A stretch of 64,000 nt of DNA from Actinomadura latina NBRC 106108 (GCF_001552195.1 NZ_BCQS01000001.1:54929-118928); one strand, 5' to 3'. Shown: positions 18,345 through 28,037, counted from the stretch's first letter. A program made the numbers and translations. The notes: generated from the sequence alone by a model not told the origin.

Positions 18345-19901
18345 GTGCCGGGTCTGACAGAGGTGCTGCGCGATCGCGCACGCTCACATCCCGATCGCGT
18401 CGCGTACATCGCGGGCGACGCGGAGATCACTTTCCGTGACTTCGACCGGCGTGCCGACCAGGTCGCCAACGCCCTCGTGTCCGCGGGCGTGGGGCACGGC
18501 GACCGGGTCGCGATCCTCGACAAGAACTCCCTCGAATACGCCGAGCAGCTGTTCGGCGCGGCCCGCATCGGCGCCGTCCAGGTCCCGGTGAACTACCGGC
18601 TGGCCCCGGACGAGGTCGCCTACATCGTCAACAACGCGCAGGCGAAGGTCTTCATCGTCGGGCCCGAGTTCGTCCAGGTCCTGGACGCGATCGCCGGCAA
18701 GCTCGAACACACCACCCGCATGGTGGTCATCGACGGCTCGGACCACGCCTACGAGGACTACGCCGCGTGGATCGACGGGGCGTCCGACACCCCGCCCGAC
18801 CACAAGCCCGACACCGGAGACGTGTTCGTCCAGCTCTACTCGTCCGGCACCACGGGCCTCCCCAAGGGCGTCATGCTGACGCACGACAACTTCCTCGCGG
18901 CGCTGGACGTGACCACCGACGTGTGGGACATCGACGAGTCGTCCGTCCTCATGGTCGCGATGCCGATGTACCACGTCGCGGGCAACATCCTCACCGTCTC
19001 CGCGGTCTACAACACGATCACGGGCGTCATCGCGCGCGAGCCCGACCCGACCCTGATCGCGCAGGCCATCGACCGGCGCCGCGTCACGCACATCTTCCTC
19101 GTCCCGGTGCTGCTGCAGTTCATGCAGCTGATCCCGGAGGTCGCCGAGTGCGACCTGTCGAGCCTCGAACTCGTCCTGTACGGCGCGTCCCCGATCAGCG
19201 AGGACGTGCTGCGCGGCGCCATACGGATGCTGCCGGGCACCGATTTCATGCAGGTCTACGGGCTGACGGAGGTCACCGGCGCGATCACGATGCTGCCTGC
19301 CGCCGACCACGACCCGGACAGCCCGCACACGCACCGGCTGCGCAGCGCCGGGCTCGCCAACGCCACCACCACCCTCAAGATCGTCGACCCGGCCACCGGC
19401 GAGGAGGTGCCCGCCGGCCAGGTCGGCGAGATCCTCTGCCAGACCCCGCAGAACATGAAGGGGTACTGGGGGATGCCGGACGCGACCGCCACCGCCCTCT
19501 CCGAGGACAACTGGTTCCGCACCGGCGACGTCGGCTACCTCGACGAGGACGGCTACCTCTACATCCACGACCGCGTCAAGGACATGATCATCTCGGGCGG
19601 GGAGAACATCTACCCGGCCGAGATCGAGAACGTGCTGATGGGGCACCCGGACGTCGCCGACTGCGCGGTCATCGGCGTCCCGTCCGAGCGCTGGGGCGAG
19701 ACCCCGAAGGCGCTGGTCGTGCTCACGTCGGACGTCTCCGAGCAGGACCTCATCGACTACTGCCGCGAGCACCTGGCCCACTTCAAGTGCCCGAGCTCCG
19801 TCGAACGCCGCGACGAGATCCCCCGCAACCCCACCGGCAAGATCCTCAAGCGCGAGCTCCGCGCCCCGTACTGGCAGGACAAGGACCGGGGAGTGTCTTA
19901 G
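18345..19901 (+). CDS. Acyl-CoA ligase (FadD-like, AMP-forming)
   Basis: A 518-residue ANL-superfamily enzyme that activates a carboxylic acid through an acyl-adenylate and transfers it to CoA. Motifs in order: P-loop LYSSGTTGLPKGVML, the aromatic region LVLYGASPIS, QVYGLTEVTG, the TGDVGYLDEDGY hinge, DRVKDMIISGGENIYPAEIE, and the catalytic lysine in PTGKILKREL. GTG 18345 is favoured by an AAGGGA site 8 bases upstream; ATG 18300 is the alternative. The likely substrate is a medium- or long-chain fatty acid, but chain length cannot be told from sequence. It appears monocistronic. Confidence 0.86.
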   Translation: MPGLTEVLRDRARSHPDRVAYIAGDAEITFRDFDRRADQVANALVSAGVGHGDRVAILDKNSLEYAEQLFGAARIGAVQVPVNYRLAPDEVAYIVNNAQAKVFIVGPEFVQVLDAIAGKLEHTTRMVVIDGSDHAYEDYAAWIDGASDTPPDHKPDTGDVFVQLYSSGTTGLPKGVMLTHDNFLAALDVTTDVWDIDESSVLMVAMPMYHVAGNILTVSAVYNTITGVIAREPDPTLIAQAIDRRRVTHIFLVPVLLQFMQLIPEVAECDLSSLELVLYGASPISEDVLRGAIRMLPGTDFMQVYGLTEVTGAITMLPAADHDPDSPHTHRLRSAGLANATTTLKIVDPATGEEVPAGQVGEILCQTPQNMKGYWGMPDATATALSEDNWFRTGDVGYLDEDGYLYIHDRVKDMIISGGENIYPAEIENVLMGHPDVADCAVIGVPSERWGETPKALVVLTSDVSEQDLIDYCREHLAHFKCPSSVERRDEIPRNPTGKILKRELRAPYWQDKDRGVS

Positions 19902-19974
19902 GCACTGCCGGGGTCGCCGCCGGCCGAGGTTCAGACGCCGGGGTCAGGGAGTTGCCTTGGCCCCGGCGGCGCGG

Positions 19975-20853
19975 TCACGGGAAGCGGATCTCGGCGGACA
20001 TGGGGCGGTGGTCGGACGCCTTGGTGCGGGTGGCGGGGACGCTGCAGGAGACGGCGGCCGACTTGGTGATGAACAGGTAGTCGGTCTTCTCGACCGCGGT
20101 GCCCCGCCAGTCCTGCCGGGTCTTCGCGCCCGTCCGGGACGCCCCGGACTGGTCGCATTCGGCGTAGGCGCCGTAGAGCGGGTCGAGGGCCGGGCTCTCC
20201 GGCCCGGCGGCCAGGTCGCCGCCGATGAGAACGCGGCCGCTGCCCGCGAGGGTGGCGAGAGCGCGGGCCTCCTTCTGCCGCCACTCGTTCCCCTCGGCCG
20301 GGCTGAGCTGCGTGACGCACACCCGGGTCGTCCAGGACGGGACCTCGCCGCAGAGGGCGAGGCGCGCCCGGCCGGCCGGGGCCGGGAGCTTGACCTGGCG
20401 GGTCCCGGTGAGCGGGGCGTCGGTGCCGATGGCGACGCCGGCCCTGCCCTGGCCCTGCGCGCACGACGCGCCGCCGGGGGACGCGCCGAACGCCCACGTC
20501 CACGTGCCCATGGTCTTCTTGAAGGCGCGCACGTGCCCCTCGCACACCTCCTGCAGGAGGACGGCGTTGGTCCTGACCTTGCGTCCGCCGACCTCGGTGG
20601 CGCGCAGCCGCTGGACGACCTGCCGGGTGAGCTTCGCGGGCGCCGCGCCGGACGGGCAGCCGGGGCCGCCGCACACGTTCCAGGTGACCGCGTTGATCGT
20701 CACGGCGGCGGGGCGGGGCGCGGGCGCGTCGGCGTGGGCGGGGCCGCCACCGCCCGGCAGGCCCTCGATGCTGGCGCCGGTGGCGGCCGCGGCGACGACC
20801 GCGGCGGCGGCGCAGACCGAGAGCAGAGGAATCAGGGCGCGGGGGGATCGCAC
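19975..20853 (-). CDS. Secreted endonuclease/exonuclease/phosphatase-family protein
   Basis: 292 residues starting at GTG 20853 with GGAG a few bases upstream. A signal peptide (ALIPLLSVCAAAAVVAAAA) leads into an EEP fold: NAVTWNVCGG, the metal-binding Glu in LLQEVCEGH, VLIGGDLAAGP (GDLN/GDFN position, Asn replaced by Ala), and the terminal histidine of KASDHRPMSAEI. The family includes DNases, sphingomyelinases and phosphatases. The Asn-to-Ala change in GDLN may lower activity. Six or more cysteines suggest disulfides outside the cell. It is convergent with the acyl-CoA ligase. Confidence 0.8.
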   Translation of the reverse strand: MRSPRALIPLLSVCAAAAVVAAAATGASIEGLPGGGGPAHADAPAPRPAAVTINAVTWNVCGGPGCPSGAAPAKLTRQVVQRLRATEVGGRKVRTNAVLLQEVCEGHVRAFKKTMGTWTWAFGASPGGASCAQGQGRAGVAIGTDAPLTGTRQVKLPAPAGRARLALCGEVPSWTTRVCVTQLSPAEGNEWRQKEARALATLAGSGRVLIGGDLAAGPESPALDPLYGAYAECDQSGASRTGAKTRQDWRGTAVEKTDYLFITKSAAVSCSVPATRTKASDHRPMSAEIRFP

Positions 20854-20984
20854 ACATTCTCCAGAAGGGGGCTATCTGCGGGGGTGATGCCGGAATCTCA
20901 CCACATCAAGATCGCATCCGCCAGCGGTTCACGCGACCGGGCGGTCACTCCTGGTGTGACGACTGTTCCGCACGCCCCAGACTA

Positions 20985-21017
20985 GGGGGGCCCGGCGGAT
21001 ACCTCCGCCGGACCCCC
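20985..21017 (-). terminator. Strong GC hairpin downstream of the EF-Tu gene
   Basis: The stem pairs GGGGG/CCGGCGG (20985-20998) with CCGCCGG/CCCCC (21005-21017), with a short ATACCT loop and one or two bulges. It lies 23 bp after the EF-Tu stop in the direction of transcription; no clear U tract follows. Confidence 0.6.
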
Positions 21018-21039
21018 GCCCCCCGACTCGAGCGGCGCG

Positions 21040-22224
21040 CTAGTCGAGCAGCGCGCCGACCGTGCCGGCGCCGACCGTCCGGCCGCCCTCGCGGATCGCG
21101 AAGCCGAGCCCCTCGGTCATCGCCACCGGCTTGCCCAGCTCGACGACCATCTCGACGGTGTCGCCGGGCATGGCCATGCCGCCGTCGCCGCCGAGGTCGA
21201 CGGCCCCGGCCACGTCCGTCGTGCGGAAGTGGAACTGCGGCCGGTAGCCGTGGAAGAACGGCCTGGACCGTCCGCCCTCGCCGGCGGTCAGCACCCGGAC
21301 CCGCGCCCGGAACCGCAGGTGCGGCCGGATCGCGCCCGGCGCGCTGACCACCTGCCCGCGCCTGACCTGGTCCCGCTTGACGCCGCGCAGCAGCATCGCC
21401 GTGTTGTCGCCGGCCTCGGCCCGGTCCATCGCCTGCCCGAACGTCTCCAGCCCGGTCGCGACGGACCCGAACGACTCGCCGAGCCCGACGACCTCCACGG
21501 CGTCCCCGAGCCGTATCGCGCCCTGCGCCACGACCCCGGTCACGACCGTGCCGCGCCCGGTGATCGTCAGGACGTTCTCGACCGGCATGAGGAACGGCTT
21601 GTCCAGCACCCGCCGCGGGACGGGCACGTAGCCGTCGATCGCGTCGAGCAGGTCGCCGATCCGCGCCGTCCAGTACGGGTCGCCCTCCAGGGCGCGCAGC
21701 CCGGACACCCGCACGATCGGCACCTCGTCGCCGGGGAACCCGTACTCGGAGAGCAGCTCCCTGACCTCCAGCTCGACCAGGTCGAGCAGTTCGGCGTCCT
21801 CGACCATGTCGGCCTTGTTCAGCGCGACGACGATGTGCTCGACGCCGACCTGCCGCGCGAGGACGATGTGCTCGCGCGTCTGCGGCATGGCCCCGTCCTG
21901 CGCGGACACGACGAGAACGGCCCCGTCCACCTGCGCGGCACCGGAGATCATGTTCTTGACATAGTCGGCGTGCCCGGGCATGTCGACGTGGGCGTAGTGC
22001 CTGGTCGCGGTCGCGTACTGGACGTGCGCGACGTTGATCGTGATGCCGCGGTCGCGCTCCTCGGGGGCGCGGTCGATGCGGTCGAACGGCACCGCGGACG
22101 CCAGCCCGCGCTCGGCGAGCACCTTCGTGATCGCCGCGGTCAGCGTCGTCTTGCCGTGGTCGACGTGCCCCATCGTCCCGATGTTGAGGTGGGGCTTGTC
22201 GCGCTCGTATAGCTGCTTGGCCAT
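21040..22224 (-). CDS. tuf: Divergent stand-alone elongation factor Tu paralogue (EF-Tu3-like), cysteine-free
   Basis: A complete 394-residue EF-Tu: G1 [10 protein letters not shown], switch II DMPGH (82-86 region), NKADM for guanine recognition, domain 2 [21 protein letters not shown], domain 3 [11 protein letters not shown], and terminal [13 protein letters not shown]. It delivers aminoacyl-tRNA to the ribosome. It is not next to rpsL/rpsG/fusA, so it is a paralogue rather than the str-operon copy, and resembles my recollection of Streptomyces tuf3. Canonical DCPGH and NKCD cysteines are Met82 and Ala138, the domain 2 cysteine is Ala256, and the whole protein has no Cys. The residue aligned with E. 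coli Gly275 is Ala276. ATG 22224 ([14 protein letters not shown]) is the start. Confidence 0.92.
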   Translation of the reverse strand: MAKQLYERDKPHLNIGTMGHVDHGKTTLTAAITKVLAERGLASAVPFDRIDRAPEERDRGITINVAHVQYATATRHYAHVDMPGHADYVKNMISGAAQVDGAVLVVSAQDGAMPQTREHIVLARQVGVEHIVVALNKADMVEDAELLDLVELEVRELLSEYGFPGDEVPIVRVSGLRALEGDPYWTARIGDLLDAIDGYVPVPRRVLDKPFLMPVENVLTITGRGTVVTGVVAQGAIRLGDAVEVVGLGESFGSVATGLETFGQAMDRAEAGDNTAMLLRGVKRDQVRRGQVVSAPGAIRPHLRFRARVRVLTAGEGGRSRPFFHGYRPQFHFRTTDVAGAVDLGGDGGMAMPGDTVEMVVELGKPVAMTEGLGFAIREGGRTVGAGTVGALLD

Positions 22225-22475
22225 CGGCCTTGTCCTCACTGGTGGATCCGGTGAGAACCCGTGCTTGCGACCACCCCCCTCCGCTGGTTCTCCGGAAGGG
22301 CGGGACGGAGAGGGGTCAGCTTCGCAGGCCGCCGGCGACGACCGCGGCGGCTGCGACTGCCGAGAAGGCAGCCGGCACCGCGCTCAGCGGGCTGGTGCCC
22401 GCGAGCGTCCTGGTGCCGGCTGCGAAGAACATGCCCCGCACACTACGGAGCGGTATGCGGGAAGTCGACCGGTTT

Positions 22476-23699
22476 TCACGCCGAGGTCGCGCGCAGCAGC
22501 ACCAGCCCGGCGGCGGCGCCCGCGAACTGGAACGCGGCGATCGCCAGCACCAGCCCCACGGGCCCGATCGCGTCCGCGGCGGCGGCGGTCAGCGCGGCGC
22601 CCACCGCCGACGCGCCGATCTTGAGGCTGCCCGCCGTCGTGTTGACCTGGCCGAGCCGGTCGGGCGGCGACTCGCGCTGCCGGAGCATCAGCGTCGCCGC
22701 GAACACCGGCCCTTCCGCGATCCCGGCCGCGACGAACGCCGCCGTCGCCCACGGCATCGACGGGGTCACGGCGAGGGCCGCGAGCGCCGCGCCGAACGCG
22801 ACCAGCCCGGCGAGCATGACCGGCTCCGCGTGCTTCGGCGTCAGCCACCGGCTGGACGCGAGCGACCCGATCAGCGACCCGACCGCGAGCGCGACGAGCA
22901 GCCGCCCGCCCGCGCTCGGCGGCGCCCCGATGTGCTCCGCGAGCAGCACCGCCGTGACCGCGACGCCGCCGAATCCCGTCCAGGCGAGCGTGGTGGCCAC
23001 CGTCAGCGCCCGCAGCACCCGCCCTTCGGCCAGCACGACGAGCCCGCCCGTGATCACCGACGTCCAGCGCGGCCCGTCCGGCGAGGCCGTCTCCGTGCCA
23101 CCCGCGGACTTCACGTCCGGCCCCGGGAAGGGAAGCAGCGGCAGCGTCAGCAGCCCCACGACCCCGACCGCGATCACAGCGGTCCCCGCGTACTGGCCTC
23201 CGGCGAGCGCGGCCAGGCCCGCCGCCAGGCCCGGTCCCGCGATACCGGCGAGGTTGTAGCTCGACGCCTCCAGCCCATAGGCACGCGAAAGCCGTCCAGC
23301 CGGGACGAACCGGGGCAGCAGACTGGTCAGCGCGACGACGATCGGCTCCGTGCACCCGATCACCGCCGCGACGCACAGCGCGAGGAGGAGCGGCGAACTC
23401 CCCGCCATCACCAGCAGCAGCGCGGTCGCGAAGGCGTAGCAGGCGGCCAGCACGACCGCCACGGAACGCGGCCTGCGCACCCGGTCCAGCGCGTTGCCGA
23501 TGATCGGCCCGCTGAGCACGTACGGGAGCGTCATGGCGGTCTGCAGATACCCCGCGGTGGCGGCGTTCCCCGTCCGCGCCTCGACCGTCAGGACCAGCGC
23601 CGTCGCAACGCCTTCGGCCGACACCCGCAGCATCGTCGCGGACGTCAGGTGAAGCGGCAGCGCCGCGGTCCTTCCGATCACGCTCGCATGCTGGCACAT
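22476..23699 (-). CDS. MFS permease
   Basis: A 407-residue major facilitator with about twelve hydrophobic segments. It is of the MFS_1/enterobactin-exporter-like layout: [25 protein letters not shown] is the loop 2-3 signature, in which the GxxxDRxxRR pattern is clear. The middle cytosolic loop ([19 protein letters not shown]) separates two six-helix halves. The transported compound is unknown. ATG 23699 is only 12 bp from the divergent arcA start; GTG 23681 would give a more usual gap. Confidence 0.82.
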   Translation of the reverse strand: MCQHASVIGRTAALPLHLTSATMLRVSAEGVATALVLTVEARTGNAATAGYLQTAMTLPYVLSGPIIGNALDRVRRPRSVAVVLAACYAFATALLLVMAGSSPLLLALCVAAVIGCTEPIVVALTSLLPRFVPAGRLSRAYGLEASSYNLAGIAGPGLAAGLAALAGGQYAGTAVIAVGVVGLLTLPLLPFPGPDVKSAGGTETASPDGPRWTSVITGGLVVLAEGRVLRALTVATTLAWTGFGGVAVTAVLLAEHIGAPPSAGGRLLVALAVGSLIGSLASSRWLTPKHAEPVMLAGLVAFGAALAALAVTPSMPWATAAFVAAGIAEGPVFAATLMLRQRESPPDRLGQVNTTAGSLKIGASAVGAALTAAAADAIGPVGLVLAIAAFQFAGAAAGLVLLRATSA

Positions 23700-23711
23700 A
23701 CACTGCGAAGA

Positions 23712-24926
23712 GTGACGGCAGCCAAGACAGCGCACCAGCACCGGGTCACCAGCGAGGTCGGACGGCTGCGGACCGTCCTCCTGCATCGTCCCGGCGCGGA
23801 ACTGAAACGCCTCACCCCGCGCAACAGCGACAAACTGCTGTTCGACGCGATCCCTTGGGCGGGCCGCGCCCAGGAGGAGCACGACGCGTTCGCGGAGGCC
23901 CTCCGCTCGCGCGGCGTCGAGGTCCTCTACCTGACCGAACTGCTGCAGGACGCCCTCGAATACGAGGCGGCCCGGGACCAGGCGATAGCCGACGCCGTCA
24001 TCGACCTGCGCCTAGGCGATCAGCTCCGCCGCATAGTCGAGGACTACCTGCGCGACCTCGACCCGGAGAACCTCACCCAGACCCTGATCGGCGGCCTGGC
24101 CCACGAGGAGCTCAAGTTGGGGCACGGCCTGGTCTACCGCCTCATGGACACGCTCGACTTCATCATCGACCCGCTCCCCGGCCTGCTGTTCACCCGCGAC
24201 AACAGCACCTGGATAGGCGACCGAGTGGCGGTGACGAGCCTGGCCATGGAAGCCCGCCGCCGCGAGTCGGCCCTGACCGCCCTGGTCTACGCCCACCACC
24301 CCCGCTTCGCGGGCGTCGAACCGGTCTACTCGCCATCCCTCGAACACGTCGAGGGAGGCGACGTCCTCCTCCTCTGCCCCGGCGTGATCGCAGTGGGAAC
24401 CGGCGAACGCACAACCCCCGCCGGCGTAGAACGCCTGGCACGCCAGGTCTTCGACGCCGGCCTGGCGCACACCGTCCTAGCGGTGCCCATCGCCCAAGAA
24501 CGAGCGACCATGCACCTCGACACGGTCTGCACCATGGTCGACGTGGACACCGTCGTCATGTACCCGCCGGTCGCCCATTCCCTGATGGCCCACAAGGTCA
24601 CCCTCGCCAACGGCGACCTACGCGTCTCAGAACCGCGTCCTTTCCTCGAAGCCGCGGCCGAAGCAATGCGGCTGGACCGCCTCAAGGTGATCGACACCGG
24701 CCTGGACCCGGTAACCGCGGAACGCGAACAATGGGACGACGGCAACAACACTCTGGCCGTAGCGCCCCGCCTATGCGTCGCCTACGAACGCAACATAGAA
24801 ACGAACGCCCAGCTAGAGGCATCGGGCATCGAAGTGATCCGGATCAGCGGCAGCGAGTTGGGCACCGGCCGGGGCGGCCCCCGGTGCATGTCCTGCCCGA
24901 CCCTCCGCGACGAAGCGAGAACCTGA
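23712..24926 (+). CDS. arcA: Arginine deiminase
   Basis: A 404-residue arginine deiminase that hydrolyses arginine to citrulline and ammonia. Guanidine-modifying fold with [21 protein letters not shown] at the N-terminus, substrate-binding [14 protein letters not shown], catalytic His in [12 protein letters not shown], and the catalytic cysteine in [13 protein letters not shown] near the C-terminus. GTG 23712 was chosen; an in-frame ATG at 23688 overlaps the divergent MFS gene. No arcB, arcC or antiporter gene is adjacent, so it is probably used for arginine catabolism or deimination rather than a full ADI operon. Confidence 0.92.
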   Translation: MTAAKTAHQHRVTSEVGRLRTVLLHRPGAELKRLTPRNSDKLLFDAIPWAGRAQEEHDAFAEALRSRGVEVLYLTELLQDALEYEAARDQAIADAVIDLRLGDQLRRIVEDYLRDLDPENLTQTLIGGLAHEELKLGHGLVYRLMDTLDFIIDPLPGLLFTRDNSTWIGDRVAVTSLAMEARRRESALTALVYAHHPRFAGVEPVYSPSLEHVEGGDVLLLCPGVIAVGTGERTTPAGVERLARQVFDAGLAHTVLAVPIAQERATMHLDTVCTMVDVDTVVMYPPVAHSLMAHKVTLANGDLRVSEPRPFLEAAAEAMRLDRLKVIDTGLDPVTAEREQWDDGNNTLAVAPRLCVAYERNIETNAQLEASGIEVIRISGSELGTGRGGPRCMSCPTLRDEART

Positions 24927-25027
24927 TCGCGCTGCGAGCCGCTAGGCGAGTCGGAGTCGATGCCAGCGATCGCACTTTGTCGTTGAAGGAGGCCCCGGGC
25001 CGACGCCGAGAGCAAAGAAATAAAAAC

Positions 25028-25068
25028 AGCTCGGGCGGTGTCGACGGGGGCACGACATCGCCCGAGCT
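25028..25068 (-). terminator. Rho-independent terminator for the anti-sigma-type ATPase gene
   Basis: A 16-bp stem (AGCTCGGGCGGTGTCG at 25028-25043 against 25053-25068, one G-T pair) with a 9-base loop. Reading on the minus strand it is followed by the T-rich tract GTTTTTATTTCTTT, an unusually classic terminator for such GC-rich DNA. It ends the 25119-25661 transcript. Confidence 0.85.
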
Positions 25069-25118
25069 TTGGGAGGACCATACAAGGTAGGGCGGGGTTC
25101 CTTCCAGGCGGGGTCCTC

Positions 25119-25661
25119 CTAAGCCGGATATGCCCTACTTGGGGCCGTTCCATTCCTCGTTCGGTGGCAAAGATCTTCGTCCGGCTCGTCCAGGAGGTCC
25201 GGGAAGTCGGCCAGATCGGGGACGGCATGCATCCCGACGGGGGCGGATCTTCCGTTCTCGGCGCCTGACCTGGGAGTGCGCAGGACGGCCCAGACCGTGG
25301 TGGAGCCGTCCTCGTGGCGCACTCCCCAGCCGTCCGACAGGGCCTCGACGATGCCGAGTCCGCGCCCGCCGAGCGAGGACAGCGTGCCCGGGCCGCGCCG
25401 GGGCTCGGTCATGGCGCCGCCGTCGCTGACCTCCAGTTCGAGGAGGTCGCCGCGGCGCAGCCAGCAGAGCTTGACCTGGCCGGACGGCAACGGGCGCGCG
25501 TGCCGGAGCGCGTTGCTGATGAGTTCGCTGACGATGACGCTCGCGTCGTCCACGACCGACTCGTAGACCCCCGAGCCGGCCAGCTCCGAGCTGAGGCGCC
25601 TGCGGGCGACCGCGACGCTGGACGGTGCGTGTGGCAGCAGTACGACGCTCGACGCCCTCAC
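25119..25661 (-). CDS. Anti-sigma-type ATP-binding protein (HATPase_c, RsbW-like)
   Basis: 180 residues from GTG 25661; a TTG at 25736 would add 25 residues. The GHKL ATPase core contains N-box VSELISNALRHARP, LEVSDGGAMTEP (G1) and GGRGLGIVEALSDGWGV (G2). Small single-domain ATPases of this type act as switch kinases on STAS antagonists or as DNA-independent regulators, and are abundant in Streptomyces. The C-terminal 45 residues are acidic and low in structure (DLADFPDLLDEPDEDL). No sigma factor is adjacent. The strong terminator downstream marks it as a single-gene unit. Confidence 0.8.
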   Translation of the reverse strand: MRASSVVLLPHAPSSVAVARRRLSSELAGSGVYESVVDDASVIVSELISNALRHARPLPSGQVKLCWLRRGDLLELEVSDGGAMTEPRRGPGTLSSLGGRGLGIVEALSDGWGVRHEDGSTTVWAVLRTPRSGAENGRSAPVGMHAVPDLADFPDLLDEPDEDLCHRTRNGTAPSRAYPA

Positions 25662-26030
25662 CTCCCCGTGGTTCCGCTTACTCGGACGAGTCCCGCCGTC
25701 GCTCTTCCGGTACGACCGAAATGCCCTGATGTCCAAGGCCGGAAACCCAGACGATCGAGTGCATCACCTGCACAACGAGTCACCGGTCGTTCGGTCACGG
25801 TGATCACCCCCGAACGGAATCTCGTCACCAACGGCAACCATCAAAGATCTATCCAGCCGACGGCGGACTCATGCCTACCGCGCTCGTTTCGTCCATCACA
25901 CCCTGCGGTCACCGTACTTTCTCGCACCAGCCAAGGTTGCCACCCGTCGAGTCCGCTGAACGCCCAGGTCACAACGGTCTCACCGGCCACCGGGGAGGGA
26001 GTGTCCTCACGGTGAGTGGCCAACGGGCGG
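25662..26030. other. Intergenic region, no gene recognised
   Basis: About 370 bp with lower GC than its neighbours, upstream of the ATPase gene and downstream of the histidine kinase. It must hold the ATPase promoter, but I see no clear -35/-10 pair. TGCAGGTGATGCA near 25762-25774 is a small inverted repeat. No open frame has a start, ribosome site and coding bias. Confidence 0.5.
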
Positions 26031-28037
26031 TCAGCCGGCGCCGCGCAGCACGAGGCGCATGCATGTTCCGTCGCCCGCACGCGCGCCACCTGCGGGTCCG
26101 CGGCCGTCCGCGGTCCGCAGGAGCGTGTGCGGAGGGTTTATGGTTCGTTCCATTTCGGCCGCTTCGGCGCGTATCGAGACTTTGCGTGATTCCATGTGAT
26201 TTGTCTCACGTTCAGCCGGATGGGCTGAAATTCTCCCGCCCTGTGCCTCCGTCAGCCGTTTGACGATGTAGAGACCGAGTCCGATTCCGCCGAAACGGCG
26301 GCGGTCCCCCGACTCGCCCTGGACGAACCGCTCGAAGATGCGCTCATGGTCGCCGGCCGGGATGCCGATCCCCTCGTCCTCGACCGTCACGACGATGTCG
26401 GTGCCCTCACAGCGGGCGCGGACGCTGACCGTCCCGCCGTCCGGGGAGTACTTGAACGCGTTCTCCAGCAGCTGGCCGAGCACGATGTCGGTCGCCATCG
26501 CGTCCCCCCTGCAGGACGGCAGACCGGGCTCTATCTCCAGCTCGACGCGGTGCAGGGGCGACAGGGACCGGAAACCCGCGACGACGCCTTCCAGAACCCG
26601 GGTCAGGTTGAACGACTCGATCGTCACGGCCAGCTCGTCGGCGCCCGCGCGGGAGCCGAGGAGGAGGTGCTCGACCAGGCGGCCGAGCGACTGGGCGCGT
26701 TCGGCGATGGTGGCGACGGCGGTGCGGCGGTCGGCGTCGGCCATCTCGTCCCACCGGTTGACCAGCGTAGACGCGAACCCCTGCACGACCGTGATCGGGG
26801 TGCGCAGCTCGTGGCTGGTCGTGGCGAGGAACAGGTCCTTGGCCTCTTCGAGGGCCTTCGCCTCGGACACGTCGCGGAAGTCGACGACCAGCTCGCCGGT
26901 CTCCTCGATCTCGGCGGCCAGCACGTTCAGCCACGTCCCCGACTCCAGCCGGAACGTCAGCATCTCGCCCAGCCCCGGCATGGCGAACGGCAGCGGGCGG
27001 CCGATCGCGCCCTCCGGCGGGATGCCGGTGAGGACGTGCGCGGCCGGGTTCCACTGCCGGACGACGAGGTCGTGGTCGAGGACGGCGATGCCGTCGGCGC
27101 TGGAGTCGATCACCGCGCGCTCGTGCGCCCGCTGCCGGACGACCTCCGCGTAAGCGACGGCGTTGCCGACCGCGACGCCGGCGTGCCCGGCGAGGAGTTC
27201 CAGCAGCTCAAGCTCGGTGTGCCCGGCCTTGCTGCCGGAGAACAGCGCGTAGAGCGCCCCGTACGGCCGGTTCTGCAGGTACGACAGGCCGAGCGCGATC
27301 GTGTGCAGACCGGGCAGTTCAGACCAGATCAGGTCGCCGAGCCGCCGCTCACCGGTCGCGAGCTTGACCGTCTTCCCGGACCGCAGCAGCTCCCCGACGA
27401 GGCTCGTCCGCAGCTCCGCCGTCCGGCCCCGCATGTGCTCGGGCAGCCCGGACATGCTGACCAGCCGGAGGCTCTCGCCCTCGATCCGCACGAACCCGCC
27501 CGCGTCGGCGCCGGTCAGCTCGAGCAGCGCGGTGGTGATCCGGTCGAGGACGACGCCGAGGTCCAGTTCGGCGTTCAGGTCGGCGACGATGTCGTTCAGC
27601 CGACGGACGAGCCGGGCCCGCTCGGCCATGTGGTGCTGGACGATCTCGTCCTCCTCGACCGGGTGGTACACGCCCATCCAGCCGAGCATCGTCCCGCTCG
27701 GGTCCTTCAGCAGGCTCGTGTCGATGCGCACGTCGATGAGGCGGCCGTCCTGGTGGAACCGGCGGGTCGCGATCGAGATCTGCCCGTTCTCGCCCTCGCC
27801 GGCCGGCCGGGTGAGCAGCCGCTCCTGGACGGCGTTGTGCTCGGCCTTCAGCTCGTCCGGGACGATCGGCGGGACGCGCCCGATCATCTCCGCGGCGCTC
27901 CAGCCGAACATGCGCTCGGCGGCCGGGTTCCACACGGTCACCCGATGCCGCTGGTCGACGGCCACGATGGCGTCGGCGGCGCTCTCGATGACGGCCCGCG
28001 CGATCGGATCATGGACGTGCTGGTACACGTCAGTCAT
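26031..28037 (-). CDS. Soluble PAS-GAF-PAS sensor histidine kinase
   Basis: 668 residues from ATG 28037 (GTG 28058 possible). Order: PAS domain (AVIESAADAIVAVDQRHRVT, WNPAAERMFGW) with PAC segment; GAF domain (about 165-310, LDLGVVLDRITTALLELTGA); second PAS (VIDSSADGIAVLDHDLVV); H-box TTSHELRTPITVVQGFASTL; ATPase N-box LLENAFKYSPDGG, G1 VEDEGIGIPAGD, G2 FGGIGLGLYIVKRL. There is no membrane segment, so it senses a cytosolic cue. The C-terminus carries an unusual stretch of about 50 residues between GGRISAHPA and the terminal TCMRLVLRG. No response regulator is adjacent. Confidence 0.85.
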   Translation of the reverse strand: MTDVYQHVHDPIARAVIESAADAIVAVDQRHRVTVWNPAAERMFGWSAAEMIGRVPPIVPDELKAEHNAVQERLLTRPAGEGENGQISIATRRFHQDGRLIDVRIDTSLLKDPSGTMLGWMGVYHPVEEDEIVQHHMAERARLVRRLNDIVADLNAELDLGVVLDRITTALLELTGADAGGFVRIEGESLRLVSMSGLPEHMRGRTAELRTSLVGELLRSGKTVKLATGERRLGDLIWSELPGLHTIALGLSYLQNRPYGALYALFSGSKAGHTELELLELLAGHAGVAVGNAVAYAEVVRQRAHERAVIDSSADGIAVLDHDLVVRQWNPAAHVLTGIPPEGAIGRPLPFAMPGLGEMLTFRLESGTWLNVLAAEIEETGELVVDFRDVSEAKALEEAKDLFLATTSHELRTPITVVQGFASTLVNRWDEMADADRRTAVATIAERAQSLGRLVEHLLLGSRAGADELAVTIESFNLTRVLEGVVAGFRSLSPLHRVELEIEPGLPSCRGDAMATDIVLGQLLENAFKYSPDGGTVSVRARCEGTDIVVTVEDEGIGIPAGDHERIFERFVQGESGDRRRFGGIGLGLYIVKRLTEAQGGRISAHPAERETNHMESRKVSIRAEAAEMERTINPPHTLLRTADGRGPAGGARAGDGTCMRLVLRGAG

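Noticed and set aside
22316..22432. 38-codon minus-strand frame ([20 protein letters not shown]...)
   Set aside because: It has a hydrophobic tail and lies in a real gap, but there is no ribosome site and no recognisable relative; too weak to call a gene.
22230..23711. Long frame upstream of and in phase with arcA
   Set aside because: The translation is Arg/Pro/His-rich and antisense to the MFS gene; homology to arginine deiminase begins only at about 23730.
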